A stretch of DNA of 64,000 nt from JAFGNV01 sp964612485 (GTDB taxonomy: Bacteria; Chloroflexota; Anaerolineae; 4572-78; J111): NCBI GenBank assembly GCA_964612485.1, contig CAZTFF010000002.1, positions 1 to 64,000 of the forward strand. Direction: 5' to 3'. The notes under the pieces are model-generated. The model was not told the origin of the DNA. It saw only the letters and a list, made by a program, of their open reading frames with translations, and made no database searches. Below are positions 7,257 through 15,880 of the stretch, piece after piece (the stretch's first letter is position 1; the number at the start of each line of letters is the position of its first letter). The position numbers and the translations under genes were made by a program.

Positions 7257-8372
7257 ATGGGAAAAGTTCGAGTAGCCATTATTGGCGTAGGCAATTGCGC
7301 TTGTTCGCTGGTGCAGGGAGTTACGTTTTATCAGGACGCCCAGCCGGACGAGTTTGTGCCGGGGCTGATGCACGTCAATTTAGGCGGATACCACATCAAC
7401 GATATTGAGTTTACCGCTGCCTTTGATGTGGACGGCAACAAAGTGGGCAAAGATTTGTCCGAAGCGATTTGGGTTGACCCCAATAACACCATCAAATTTT
7501 CCGAAGTGCCGCATCTGAATGTGCCGGTCTACCGGGGCATGACGCACGACGGGATTGGCAAATATCTGGCGCAGCGGATCACCAAAGCGCCCGGCCCCAC
7601 CGATGATGTTGTCGGCATTCTCAAAGAAACCAACACCGACGTTGTCATCAGCTTTTTGCCGGTTGGCTCAGAAATGGCTACCAAATGGTATGTGGAGCAA
7701 ATTCTGGATGCCGGCTGCGCCTTTGTCAACTGCGTGCCGGTTTTCATTGCCCGCGAGGTGTACTGGCAGCGGCGCTTTGAAGAAAAAGGGCTGCCCATCA
7801 TTGGCGACGACATCAAAAGCCAGGTGGGGGCTACCATCACTCACCGTGTCTTAACCCGGCTGTTTGCCGAACGAGGCGTGAAGCTGGACCGCACCTACCA
7901 ATTGAACTTTGGCGGCAATATGGACTTCTACAATATGCTGGAACGGGACCGCCTGGAATCGAAAAAGATTTCCAAAACCAACGCCGTGACCAGCCAACTG
8001 GATTACGAATTAGAAGAAGGCGATGTGCATGTGGGGCCGTCGGATTATGTGCCGTGGCTGACCGACCGCAAATTCTGCCACATCCAGATGGAAGGCACCA
8101 CCTTTGGCAACGTACCGTTGAAAGCGGAAATCAAACTTGAAGTGTGGGACAGTCCCAACTCGGCAGGCGTCACCATTGATGCGATACGCTGCGCCAAATT
8201 GGCCCTGGACCGCAAGATGTCGGGCGCTGTCACCGCGCCTTCGTCTTACTTTATGAAATCACCACCGGTTCAATATCACGATGATGAAGCCCGCGAGCGG
8301 GTAGAAGCCTTCATTGTCGGTCGGGAATTTACGCCAAATTTTGAAAAAGTACCCCAAAAAGAAGCAAAATAA
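7257..8372 (+). CDS. ino1: Myo-inositol-3-phosphate synthase
   Basis: A 371-residue enzyme converting glucose 6-phosphate to inositol 3-phosphate with enzyme-bound NAD. It opens with the Rossmann motif 'VAIIGVGNCACSLVQGV' and shows the family stretches 'GDDIKSQVGATITHRVL' (about 185), 'YQLNFGGNMDFYNML' (about 225), 'SKKISKTNAV' and 'KLEVWDSPNSAGVTIDAIRC' (about 300). The length fits the short prokaryotic type (actinobacterial and archaeal). The ATG at 7257 follows AAAGGAGTTCAGACAACC; the upstream in-frame extension is low-complexity and carries no family sequence. Inositol here could feed phosphatidylinositol-type lipids or compatible solutes; no downstream inositol gene is visible. Confidence 0.92.
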   Translation: MGKVRVAIIGVGNCACSLVQGVTFYQDAQPDEFVPGLMHVNLGGYHINDIEFTAAFDVDGNKVGKDLSEAIWVDPNNTIKFSEVPHLNVPVYRGMTHDGIGKYLAQRITKAPGPTDDVVGILKETNTDVVISFLPVGSEMATKWYVEQILDAGCAFVNCVPVFIAREVYWQRRFEEKGLPIIGDDIKSQVGATITHRVLTRLFAERGVKLDRTYQLNFGGNMDFYNMLERDRLESKKISKTNAVTSQLDYELEEGDVHVGPSDYVPWLTDRKFCHIQMEGTTFGNVPLKAEIKLEVWDSPNSAGVTIDAIRCAKLALDRKMSGAVTAPSSYFMKSPPVQYHDDEARERVEAFIVGREFTPNFEKVPQKEAK

Positions 8373-8387
8373 ATTCATTCAAAATAA

Positions 8388-8421
8388 AGAGACCTCGGCA
8401 GGTGGAACAGCCGGGGTCTCT
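8388..8421 (+). terminator. Hairpin after ino1
   Basis: An 11- to 12-bp stem (AGAGACCTCGGC, 8388-8399, with GCCGGGGTCTCT, 8410-8421) starts 16 bases after the ino1 stop. There is no T-run, so it may act as a weak terminator or an mRNA-stabilising end. Confidence 0.5.
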
Positions 8422-8553
8422 CCCCAAAGTATCTTTAAAAAATTTACAACCGGCCTGATAAGTATGTCGGTTAAGGCTAATAGCTGCCAGCAACAGTATC
8501 AGCTCTTAGCTTTAGCCAATATATGATCATTATCAAAAAAGGAGTCTAGCCCA

Positions 8554-10566
8554 ATGAGTAACACAGACCTTGATCAACTCTGTGTCAATACAATCCGCAC
8601 CCTCTCTATGGATAGCGTGCAAAAAGCAAAATCCGGCCACCCCGGCATGCCTATGGGGATGGCCGACGCCGCCTACGTTCTCTGGACCCAATTTTTGCGT
8701 CACAATCCCAAAAACCCGGACTGGTTCAACCGCGACCGCTTTGTGCTGTCTGCCGGCCACGGCTCGATGCTGTTATACAGCATGCTGCACCTGACCGGTT
8801 ATGATCTGCCCCTGGAAGAATTGAAAAACTTCCGGCAGTGGGACAGCAAAACACCCGGCCACCCGGAATACGGCCTGACCTCCGGCGTGGAAACCACCAC
8901 CGGCCCGCTGGGGCAGGGATTTGCCACCGGCGTGGGCATGGCCATTGCCGAGGCCTTTCTGGCCGCCACCTTTAACAAAGATGGCCATACCATTGTTGAC
9001 CATTACATTTACGCCATTGTCAGCGATGGCGACCTGATGGAAGGTATCTCCCACGAAGCCGCCTCGCTGGCCGGCCATATGAAGTTGGGCAAACTCATCT
9101 ATTTGTATGATGACAACCACATCTCCATCGACGGCAGCACCGACCTGGCCTTTACCGAAGACCGGATGAAACGTTTTGAAGCCTACGGCTGGCACACCCA
9201 GCAAATTGACGGCCACGACCGGACCGCAGTGGCCGAAGCGATCAAAGCCGCCCGGTCCGCCACCGACAAACCCTCGATCATTGCCTGCCGCACCACCATT
9301 GGATACGGCAGCCCCAACAAAGCCAATACCGCCGAATCCCACGGCGCGCCGCTGGGCGAGGACGAAGTTCGGCTCACCAAAGAAGCTTTCGGCTGGGACC
9401 CCAACAAAACCTTCTTCATCCCGGAGGAAGCTCTGGCCGAATTCCGCAAAGCATTAGACACCGGCGCCGCCCAACAAGCCGAATGGCAAAACAGCCTGGA
9501 TGCCTACGCCAAGGCCCATCCCCAACCCTTCGAAAGCTTTCGCTGTGCCATTGCCGGCGAACTGCCCGACGGCTGGGAAGAAGCCCTGCCCGTGTTCCCG
9601 GCAGGCGAGGGCGTGGCCACGCGCAAAGCCTCGGGGCAAACGCTCAACGCCCTGGCCGCCGTCATCCCCAACCTGATCGGCGGATCCGCGGATCTGGCCC
9701 CCAGCAACAACACCATGCTGAAGGATTACCCCGTTTTTGCCAACGATTCGTTTGCCGGTCGAAATTTCCACTTTGGCGTTCGAGAACACGGCATGGGCGC
9801 AATGATCAATGGTATGGCGCTGCACGGCGGGATCATTCCCTATGGCGGCACGTTCTTTGTCTTTTCCGATTACTGCCGGCCCGCCATCCGACTGGCCGCC
9901 CTCCAACATATCGCCCCTATTTTTGTGTTTACCCACGACAGCGTGGGGCTGGGCGAAGACGGCCCTACCCACCAACCGGTGGAGCATATGGCCGCCCTGC
10001 GCGCCATTCCCAACGTCACCGTCATTCGTCCCGCCGATGCCAACGAAACCGCTTGCGCCTGGAAAGTAGCTTTGGAAAAACGAGACGGGCCGGTGGCGCT
10101 GCTATTAACCCGGCAAGGATTACCGGTGTATGATCGGGAAAAAATGAGCGCGGCCTCCGGGCTGGAAAAGGGTGCTTATGTTTTGCTGGATACGGATAAA
10201 GTGTATCCCGATATTATTCTGATAGCCACCGGTTCCGAAGTGCAATTTGCCGTCGAAGCCTACGACAAACTGGCCGAGCAGGGCATCGGCGCGCGAGTTG
10301 TCAGCATGCCCAGTTGGGAAATTTTTGAACAACAACCTGAAGATTATCAAAACTCGGTTTTACCGCCCTCGGTGAAAGCGCGGGTGGCGATTGAGGCTGG
10401 CGTTCGTATGGGCTGGGGCCGCTGGATTGGGCCGCAGGGAATTATGATGGGCATCGAGCGCTTTGGCGCGTCGGCCCCCTACAAAACCATTTACGATCAC
10501 TTTGGCTTCACCACCGATAACGTGGTGCTGCGCGCCTTAGAGGCCATTGATAAATCGAAACGGTAG
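8554..10566 (+). CDS. tkt: Transketolase
   Basis: A 670-residue full-length transketolase of the pentose phosphate and Calvin pathways, transferring two-carbon units with thiamine diphosphate. Visible marks: 'SGHPGMPMGMADAAYVLW' (about residue 25), 'GPLGQGFATGVGMAIAE' (about 112), the TPP motif 'SDGDLMEGISHEAASLAGH' ending in 'DDNHISIDG' (about 152-190), 'REHGMGAMINGMALHGG' (about 410) and 'TRQGLPVYDR'. The ribosome-binding site AAAGGAG lies 11 bases before the ATG. rpiA starts within eight bases of the stop, so this is a tkt-rpiA operon for the non-oxidative pentose phosphate branch. Confidence 0.97.
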   Translation: MSNTDLDQLCVNTIRTLSMDSVQKAKSGHPGMPMGMADAAYVLWTQFLRHNPKNPDWFNRDRFVLSAGHGSMLLYSMLHLTGYDLPLEELKNFRQWDSKTPGHPEYGLTSGVETTTGPLGQGFATGVGMAIAEAFLAATFNKDGHTIVDHYIYAIVSDGDLMEGISHEAASLAGHMKLGKLIYLYDDNHISIDGSTDLAFTEDRMKRFEAYGWHTQQIDGHDRTAVAEAIKAARSATDKPSIIACRTTIGYGSPNKANTAESHGAPLGEDEVRLTKEAFGWDPNKTFFIPEEALAEFRKALDTGAAQQAEWQNSLDAYAKAHPQPFESFRCAIAGELPDGWEEALPVFPAGEGVATRKASGQTLNALAAVIPNLIGGSADLAPSNNTMLKDYPVFANDSFAGRNFHFGVREHGMGAMINGMALHGGIIPYGGTFFVFSDYCRPAIRLAALQHIAPIFVFTHDSVGLGEDGPTHQPVEHMAALRAIPNVTVIRPADANETACAWKVALEKRDGPVALLLTRQGLPVYDREKMSAASGLEKGAYVLLDTDKVYPDIILIATGSEVQFAVEAYDKLAEQGIGARVVSMPSWEIFEQQPEDYQNSVLPPSVKARVAIEAGVRMGWGRWIGPQGIMMGIERFGASAPYKTIYDHFGFTTDNVVLRALEAIDKSKR

Positions 10567-10573
10567 GATGAGT

Positions 10574-11266
10574 ATGTCAAAAGATGCTGAACATTTTAAG
10601 AAATTGGCCGGCGAAAAAGCCGTAGATCGTGTCAGGGATGGCATGGTGCTGGGCCTGGGGACCGGCTCCAGCGCCAAATATGCCACCATCAAAATTGGAA
10701 AACTGTGGCAAGCGGGCGCTTTAAAAGACATCGTAGGAATTCCCACCTCGTCCGGCACCGAAGCGCTGGCCAGAGAGTATGATATTCCGCTAACCACCCT
10801 GGATGAGCATCCGATGATCGATTTAACCATTGACGGCGCGGATGAAATTGACCCCAAGCTGGACCTGATCAAAGGATTAGGCGGGGCTTTGGTTCGTGAG
10901 AAAATCACGGAAATCGTCACCAAATACCTCATCATTGTGGCCGACGATAGCAAATTAGTTGACAAATTAGGTACCAAATGCCCGCTCTCGATAGAAGTAA
11001 CCCGGTTTGCCTGGCGGCACCACGCGCGCTGGCTGGAAAACCTGGGCTGCGAACCGGTTCTCCGGGGCGGGGAAGAAACACCGTACCTCACCGACAACCA
11101 TAACTACATTCTCGATTGCACCTTCCCCAATGGCATCGATGACCCCGCTGAATTGGACCGCACCTTGAACAACCAGCCCGGCATTGTGGGGCACGGTCTA
11201 TTTTTGAATATGGCCGATGAAGCCATTGTAGCCGGCGAAGACGGCATGCAGGTCATCAAAAAATAG
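10574..11266 (+). CDS. rpiA: Ribose-5-phosphate isomerase A
   Basis: A protein of about 230 residues interconverting ribose 5-phosphate and ribulose 5-phosphate. Signature segments are 'VLGLGTGSSAKYATIKIG' (about 25), 'TSSGTEALAREYDIPL' (about 58), 'TIDGADEIDPKLDLIKGLGG' (about 80) and 'VREKI', which hold the catalytic Asp and Lys. The ATG at 10574 was preferred because TAGG lies six bases ahead; an in-frame ATG at 10568 abuts that motif and would add two residues. It follows tkt by seven bases and ends in an intrinsic terminator. Confidence 0.95.
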   Translation: MSKDAEHFKKLAGEKAVDRVRDGMVLGLGTGSSAKYATIKIGKLWQAGALKDIVGIPTSSGTEALAREYDIPLTTLDEHPMIDLTIDGADEIDPKLDLIKGLGGALVREKITEIVTKYLIIVADDSKLVDKLGTKCPLSIEVTRFAWRHHARWLENLGCEPVLRGGEETPYLTDNHNYILDCTFPNGIDDPAELDRTLNNQPGIVGHGLFLNMADEAIVAGEDGMQVIKK

Positions 11267-11286
11267 GTTATAAATCTTTCTACTCA

Positions 11287-11318
11287 AAAGGCGTTTCGGC
11301 TGCGGAACGCCTTTTTTG
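11287..11318 (+). terminator. Intrinsic terminator after rpiA
   Basis: AAGGCGTT (from 11288) pairs with AACGCCTT (to about 11313), followed by TTTTTGTT. It closes the tkt-rpiA unit. Confidence 0.9.
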
Positions 11319-11400
11319 TTCAAACCGGATTGAATTTTCTCCCAAACACCGGTATACTTGTTTTGGAATTACGAACACTATTGCGTTTCGGAGGAATACG

Positions 11401-12633
11401 ATGCCTGAATCACCCTATCCAATGATTCCCATTAACGATGCGCTGGCCGTCATCCGGCGTGAGATTGACCCCCTCCCGGCCATCACCCTCCCGTTTGACC
11501 AGGCCCAGGGCATGGTGTTGGCCGAAACTGTTTTTGCTGCCGAGCCGATGCCTCCCTTTGCCGCCGCCAGAGTCGACGGCTACGCCGTGATCGCCGCCGA
11601 TGGCGCCGGACCGCACCGGGTGGTGGGCGACCAGATGGCCGGCTATATGGCTGATCTGCTAATTGAGCCGGGCACGGCGGCCCGCACCACCACCGGCGCG
11701 CCGATTCCGCCCGGAGCCGACGCGATGGTGATGGTTGAAGATACGGCCGAAAAGGATGGGGTCGTTGACATCCAAGACAGCGATCTTCAACCCGGTAAAA
11801 ATATTCGCCCCGTGGGTGAAGATATGGAAGCCGGCCAGCAAATTCTGCCCCATGGCACGGTTTTAGGCCCGGCGGAACTAGGCTTGCTGGCCACGGTGGG
11901 CCGGACACAGGTTTCCGTCCACCGGCGGCCCGTAGTAGCCGTGATGTCTACCGGTGATGAAATTGTGAACCCGGATCAAACGCCGGGGCGCGGCCAAATA
12001 CGGGATTCTAACCGCTTCACGCTCATCGCTGCCGTAAGAGAAGCCGGCGCGAATGCCATCGACCTGGGTATTATCACCGATCAGGAAGGCCATCTGGAAG
12101 AAACCATCGAACGGGGTCTGAAAGAGGCCGATGTGTTGGTCACGTCCGGCGGGGTGTCGATGGGGCAGCTTGATCTGGTCAAACCCTATCTGGCCTCACG
12201 GGGTACCGTGCATTTTGGCCGCGTCAGAACCAAACCGGGCAAGCCGGTTACGTTTGCCGTGGTTGACGGAAAACCCTGCTTTGCTATGCCCGGTTTTCCG
12301 GTCAGCGCGTTGGTGAGTTTTGAAGTGTTTGCTCGACCCGCCTTGCTCAAAATGGCCGGGCATCCCCGCATCTATCGCCCCCGGGAGCAGGCGGTGCTGG
12401 CCCATCCCATCAAACACGGGCCCGACCGGACGGAGTTTCAGCGCGTCATTCTCACCCGCCGCCGGGATCGAATGCTGGAAGCCTCAACCACCGGCTTTCA
12501 AGGCTCGGGGCGGCTGCTCTCGATGGTGGGGGCCAACGGATTGATCAAGCTGCCGGAAGGGCAAGAATTTTTCGAGGCGGGCGCTGAAGTGGAGGCGCTG
12601 ATCATCGGCTTGATACAGGCCGATCAACCATAG
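11401..12633 (+). CDS. moeA: Molybdopterin molybdenumtransferase MoeA
   Basis: A 410-residue enzyme that inserts molybdate into adenylated molybdopterin. Domain landmarks are 'MPPFAAARVDGYAVIAAD' (about residue 50), 'TGAPIPPGADAMVMVEDT' (about 98), 'VAVMSTGDEIV' (about 180), the MoCF motif 'VLVTSGGVSMGQLDLVKPYL' (about 245) and 'CFAMPGFPVSALVSFEVF' (about 295). The C-terminal domain IV is present. The ATG follows GGAGGAATACG. No other molybdenum cofactor gene is nearby. The ADP-ribosylglycohydrolase gene starts eight bases after the stop and is probably co-transcribed, though no functional link is known. Confidence 0.95.
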   Translation: MPESPYPMIPINDALAVIRREIDPLPAITLPFDQAQGMVLAETVFAAEPMPPFAAARVDGYAVIAADGAGPHRVVGDQMAGYMADLLIEPGTAARTTTGAPIPPGADAMVMVEDTAEKDGVVDIQDSDLQPGKNIRPVGEDMEAGQQILPHGTVLGPAELGLLATVGRTQVSVHRRPVVAVMSTGDEIVNPDQTPGRGQIRDSNRFTLIAAVREAGANAIDLGIITDQEGHLEETIERGLKEADVLVTSGGVSMGQLDLVKPYLASRGTVHFGRVRTKPGKPVTFAVVDGKPCFAMPGFPVSALVSFEVFARPALLKMAGHPRIYRPREQAVLAHPIKHGPDRTEFQRVILTRRRDRMLEASTTGFQGSGRLLSMVGANGLIKLPEGQEFFEAGAEVEALIIGLIQADQP

Positions 12634-12641
12634 AGGAAAAA

Positions 12642-13592
12642 ATGGCAGGAATCAATACGCTGGATCGCTATCGCGGCGCATTGGTGGGCTTGGCCACCGC
12701 CGATGCCGTGGGTACAACACTGGAGTTTCGCAGGCCGGGTTCGTTTACGCCGCTGACCGATATGGTGGGCGGCGGCCCGTTCCGCCTGGAGCCGGGCCAA
12801 TGGACGGATGACACCAGCATGGCCTTGTGTTTGGCAACAAGCCTGGTGGAAAAAGGAACGCTCGACCTGATTGACCAACTACAAAGATACGTCCGCTGGT
12901 ACCGCGAAGGGTATTGGAGCAGCACCGGCCACTGTTTTGATATTGGCAATACCGTCCGCCAGGCGCTGCACAACTTTGAGCAGTCGGGAAACCCTCACAG
13001 CGGCCCCATCGACCCCTGGACGGCGGGAAACGGCTCGATCATGCGGCTGGCCCCGGTGCCCCTCTTTTTTGCTCACCAACCGGCAGAAGCCATCGAGATG
13101 TCGGGCAAAAGCTCACGCACCACCCACGGAGCAGCGGCGGCGGTTGACGCCTGCCGGTATTTTGGCGGATTGATCGTAGGAACCATCCAAGACACACCCA
13201 AAACCGATCTTCTATCCGAACGGTTCGCGCCCATTCCGGCTTACTGGGATCAACACCCCCTTGTAGCCGGAATCGATGAAATTGCCGCCGGCTCCTTTAA
13301 ACACCGCCAGCCGCCCGATATACAAGGTTCCGGCTATGTGGTCAAATCGCTGGAGGCCGCGCTGTGGGCCTTCTACCACAGCGACTCGTTTGAAGCAGGC
13401 TGCCTGCTAGCCGCCAACCTGGGTGACGATGCCGATACCACGGCGGCAGTTTACGGCCAACTGGCCGGGGCCTATTATGGAGAACCCGCCATCCCGGATA
13501 AATGGCGCAAAAAAGTCACCATGGTCAGGGAAATACGGTCATTGGCCGAGCAACTCTATAAAACAGAGCCGGTGGATCCAAATTTGGCGTAG
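12642..13592 (+). CDS. ADP-ribosylglycohydrolase family protein
   Basis: A 316-residue all-helical DraG/ARH-type hydrolase that would remove ADP-ribose from proteins or small acceptors. Two-metal ligand motifs are visible: 'WTDDTSMALCLATSL' (about residue 48) and 'NLGDDADTTAAVYGQLAGAY' (about 258), the D-D-x-D-T-T set that binds two Mg ions. The family motifs 'GNGSIMRLAPVPLFF' (about 127) and 'GLATADAVGTTLEF' (about 16) are also present. It starts after AGAGGAAAAA, eight bases beyond moeA. The substrate cannot be told from sequence, and no cognate ADP-ribosyltransferase lies in the window. Confidence 0.92.
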   Translation: MAGINTLDRYRGALVGLATADAVGTTLEFRRPGSFTPLTDMVGGGPFRLEPGQWTDDTSMALCLATSLVEKGTLDLIDQLQRYVRWYREGYWSSTGHCFDIGNTVRQALHNFEQSGNPHSGPIDPWTAGNGSIMRLAPVPLFFAHQPAEAIEMSGKSSRTTHGAAAAVDACRYFGGLIVGTIQDTPKTDLLSERFAPIPAYWDQHPLVAGIDEIAAGSFKHRQPPDIQGSGYVVKSLEAALWAFYHSDSFEAGCLLAANLGDDADTTAAVYGQLAGAYYGEPAIPDKWRKKVTMVREIRSLAEQLYKTEPVDPNLA

Positions 13593-13636
13593 GCCGGCTC
13601 CCTATGGCCGGCACACAGAGGCATGGGGATGCCTCT
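13593..13636. terminator. Hairpin pair between convergent genes
   Basis: Two hairpins follow the ADP-ribosylglycohydrolase stop: GCCGGC (13593-13598) with GCCGGC (13607-13612), and AGAGGCAT (13617-13624) with ATGCCTCT (13629-13636). They lie between convergent genes and could end transcription from both sides, but neither has a strong T-run. Confidence 0.5.
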
Positions 13637-13671
13637 GCTACGCTTTTGGGCCCGCTATTAGATCGGATAGT

Positions 13672-14352
13672 CTACCACGGCAAGCCCACCGCGCGGGTCA
13701 AAAACTCGGTAAACGGTGCGGTCATGCGGCACATTTCGGCGTAACGGTCGATGAAATCGGGTTGGCAGGCATCGGCTTCGGTGAGACCTTGGCCGGCCAC
13801 AAAATCTTTGCGGCGCAGGTCTTCGATCAAGGGGTGATGGGGATCATAGCCTTTGGGCGCTCTTTTGAGCGAATCCCCTTCGAGATGAAACTGCGCGCTG
13901 AACGCCCCGCCATTGACGACGGTTTGCCAGTGGTTCGGATTTTCGACAATCGCGTCTCGAATTTTGGAGAGGGTCTGGGCATCGGGATGCCAGATGCCGG
14001 CCCCGGCAAAGACGTTGTCCGGCTCCAGATGCAGATAAAAGCCCGGCGCATGCACATCTTTACCACTTTCGTGCCGAAATTGTATGGCGGCAGCCGTTTT
14101 ATACGGTGTCTTATCCGGCGAAAAACGAATATCGCGATAAATACGGAACAGCGATCCCCCGCTCTTCCGCGCATCAGCTACATAATAGGGGCTGATTTCG
14201 GCCAGCCGAACCCCAAAATCCGCAATGAACTGCAACAGCGGTTCCCGCACCTGCTGCTCGTACCGTTCTTTATTGGCCTGGAACCACTCCCGGTTGTTGT
14301 TTTGCTTCAAATCTCTCAAAAATTGAAAGAGTTCAGGTGTAATATGCATCAT
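13672..14352 (-). CDS. DUF2461 family protein
   Basis: A 226-residue protein of the DUF2461 (TIGR02453) family. Signatures are 'LKQNNNREWFQANKERYEQQ' near the start, 'SGGSLFRIYRDIRFSPDKTP' at about 65-85, 'HLEPDNVFAGAGIWHPD' near 105 and a late 'LRRKDFVAGQGL'. These proteins are conserved, soluble and without an assigned reaction. The first codons are ATG ATG (14352). It is monocistronic in appearance, convergent with the gene to its left and 92 bases downstream of the LysE-type gene on the same strand. Confidence 0.85.
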   Translation of the reverse strand: MMHITPELFQFLRDLKQNNNREWFQANKERYEQQVREPLLQFIADFGVRLAEISPYYVADARKSGGSLFRIYRDIRFSPDKTPYKTAAAIQFRHESGKDVHAPGFYLHLEPDNVFAGAGIWHPDAQTLSKIRDAIVENPNHWQTVVNGGAFSAQFHLEGDSLKRAPKGYDPHHPLIEDLRRKDFVAGQGLTEADACQPDFIDRYAEMCRMTAPFTEFLTRAVGLPW

Positions 14353-14443
14353 TCAATTGCCCCACTTATTTCTGTTACATCGGATTGAAACTTTTGTTCT
14401 ATTTTACCGATTTTCATCGATAAATCAAAAATTTCATATCAAA

Positions 14444-15082
14444 TTACATCAACAAGCCACTTACACCCCGCCACAGTTGGTACCATCCAAAGCCAAAGAG
14501 TGCTGCTGCCGCCACAAATCCCAAGATTTTGCTGGCGCGCGGCCCAAAGCGGCTGGCCGTGCCAAACAAAATCACAAAAGAGGCAAATCCCCCGATGAGG
14601 GTGAGGTAAAAGCCCAGCACAAAACTCAAACCCAGAGCGGGCGACTGGCGCCAGCCTTCGATCACAATGGGGCCGGCAATCAGGCCCCAGAAGAGATAGG
14701 GGCCGGGGCTGAGTGCATTCATTAGCGCGGCTTTGAAGAAATCCTGGTGGGCCGCCGATGAGCCGGACAACTCCAGGGTATCGCTGACCTTTCTGGCGGT
14801 CTTAAAAGCATCCCAGGCCAGATAAAGGATAAACAACCCACCCAGAAGTTGCAGGAGGCTTAGAAACCAGTTGGAGGTTTGGGTCAGCACCAGCAAGACC
14901 AGCAGAACGATTGGGCCATCGCTGATCAAGGGAGCGAGCGCTGCCGGCAACGTTCGCCGCCAGCCGTTTTTCATTGTCTGCGATAAGAGAAAAGCTTGAA
15001 AGGGGCCGGGCGTCACCATCGCCGAAAGCCCCAGTGTGGCGCCCTGCAAAAAAAATAAAGACACGTCGCGCGTCCTCTTCAT
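14444..15082 (-). CDS. LysE family translocator
   Basis: A membrane protein of about 212 residues with six hydrophobic segments, typical of LysE/RhtB amino-acid exporters. The family start 'GATLGLSAMVTPGPFQAFLL' (about residues 14-33) and 'LLGGLFILYLAWDAFKTARK' (about 80-99) are clear, as is 'ALMNALSPGPYLFW' near 118. The ATG at 15082 was chosen because it gives the usual length; a GTG at 15154 would add 24 polar residues absent from the family. No clear ribosome-binding site is visible. It probably exports an amino acid or similar metabolite; the substrate is unknown. Confidence 0.85.
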   Translation of the reverse strand: MKRTRDVSLFFLQGATLGLSAMVTPGPFQAFLLSQTMKNGWRRTLPAALAPLISDGPIVLLVLLVLTQTSNWFLSLLQLLGGLFILYLAWDAFKTARKVSDTLELSGSSAAHQDFFKAALMNALSPGPYLFWGLIAGPIVIEGWRQSPALGLSFVLGFYLTLIGGFASFVILFGTASRFGPRASKILGFVAAAALFGFGWYQLWRGVSGLLM

Positions 15083-15154
15083 TATTAGATTTTGGTCAAC
15101 GAGCAAAGAGTGATAAGTGAAACATGATCTCTTCAAAAAAATTTCACGCGGCAC

Positions 15155-15359
15155 TTATCACTCTTCATGAAATTAGAGGCAGCTTCATTCCATTAGTACA
15201 CAATTACATAAATTCGTTCCGACTTTTTAGAGTCCGCGAAGAGCGCGAAGGTACGCAAAGGCAAAAAATTTTAGCGTATCTTCGCATAACTTTGCCGATT
15301 CTACTCCGCCTCAATTATCGGTAACCCGGAATGAAATTGTGCGAGACTGTATTTAACCA
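15155..15359. other. Intergenic stretch with one AT-looped hairpin
   Basis: No gene is seen. An inverted repeat (GCGAAGGTACGC at 15245-15256 with GCGTATCTTCGC at 15274-15285, one G:T pair) encloses an AAAAAATTTT-containing loop. It resembles other 'CGCAAAGG...AAAATTTT' intergenic stretches in the window, at about 48110-48165 and 61944-61966. It may act as the 3' end signal for ssb. Confidence 0.4.
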
Positions 15360-15788
15360 TTAAAACGGTATTTCTTCTTCGGCAATGTCGGGGGCGGAGT
15401 CTATTTCACCGGCGTTATCGCTGCCTTGGCTGCCGCTATCACCCCGGCTGCCCAAAAATTTAACTTCAAAAGCGGTCATTTCGTAGCTGGCTCTGGGGGT
15501 GCCGCTCTGGTCGGTCCAAACGCGGGGGCCGCCGGTTTCTCGATCAACCGTCATCCGGCCTTCGCACAAAACCAATTGGCCTTTACTCAAATATTGATTA
15601 CAGGTTTCGGCGGTTCGACCCCATACGGAAACACGGAACCAAACCGTTTCTTCCTGCTGCTGGCCGTCGCTGCCGGTCCAACGACGGTTTGTGGCTACGC
15701 TGAAATTCGTCACCGCCTGCCCCGAAGGCGTATAACGCATTTCAGGGTCTCTACCCAAGTGTCCCACTATTGTCACCTTTTGATACAT
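15360..15788 (-). CDS. ssb: Single-stranded DNA-binding protein
   Basis: A 142-residue SSB for replication and repair. The OB fold opens 'YQKVTIVGHLGRDPEMRYTP' and continues 'GQAVTNFSVATNRRW', with 'FRVSVWGRTAETCNQYLSKG' (about 50-70) and 'VLCEGRMTV'. The C-terminus is a short flexible Gly/Ser/Asp-rich tail ending 'DIAEEEIPF', the acidic tip that recruits partner proteins. The ATG follows AAAGGAAAGG. It stands alone, without the usual rpsF or rpsR neighbours, and could be a second SSB copy. Confidence 0.93.
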   Translation of the reverse strand: MYQKVTIVGHLGRDPEMRYTPSGQAVTNFSVATNRRWTGSDGQQQEETVWFRVSVWGRTAETCNQYLSKGQLVLCEGRMTVDRETGGPRVWTDQSGTPRASYEMTAFEVKFLGSRGDSGSQGSDNAGEIDSAPDIAEEEIPF

Positions 15789-15880
15789 TTTTCCTTTCCT
15801 TTCTGTGAATAGTTGGGGAGAATATTTGTTCTATTACCCCAATAATTTTATCTAAAAACAAATACCCTGTCAAAAGGCAT

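Noticed and set aside
13423..14388. A 321-residue plus-strand frame
   Set aside because: It overlaps the ADP-ribosylglycohydrolase end and lies antisense to the DUF2461 gene, which has clear family motifs.
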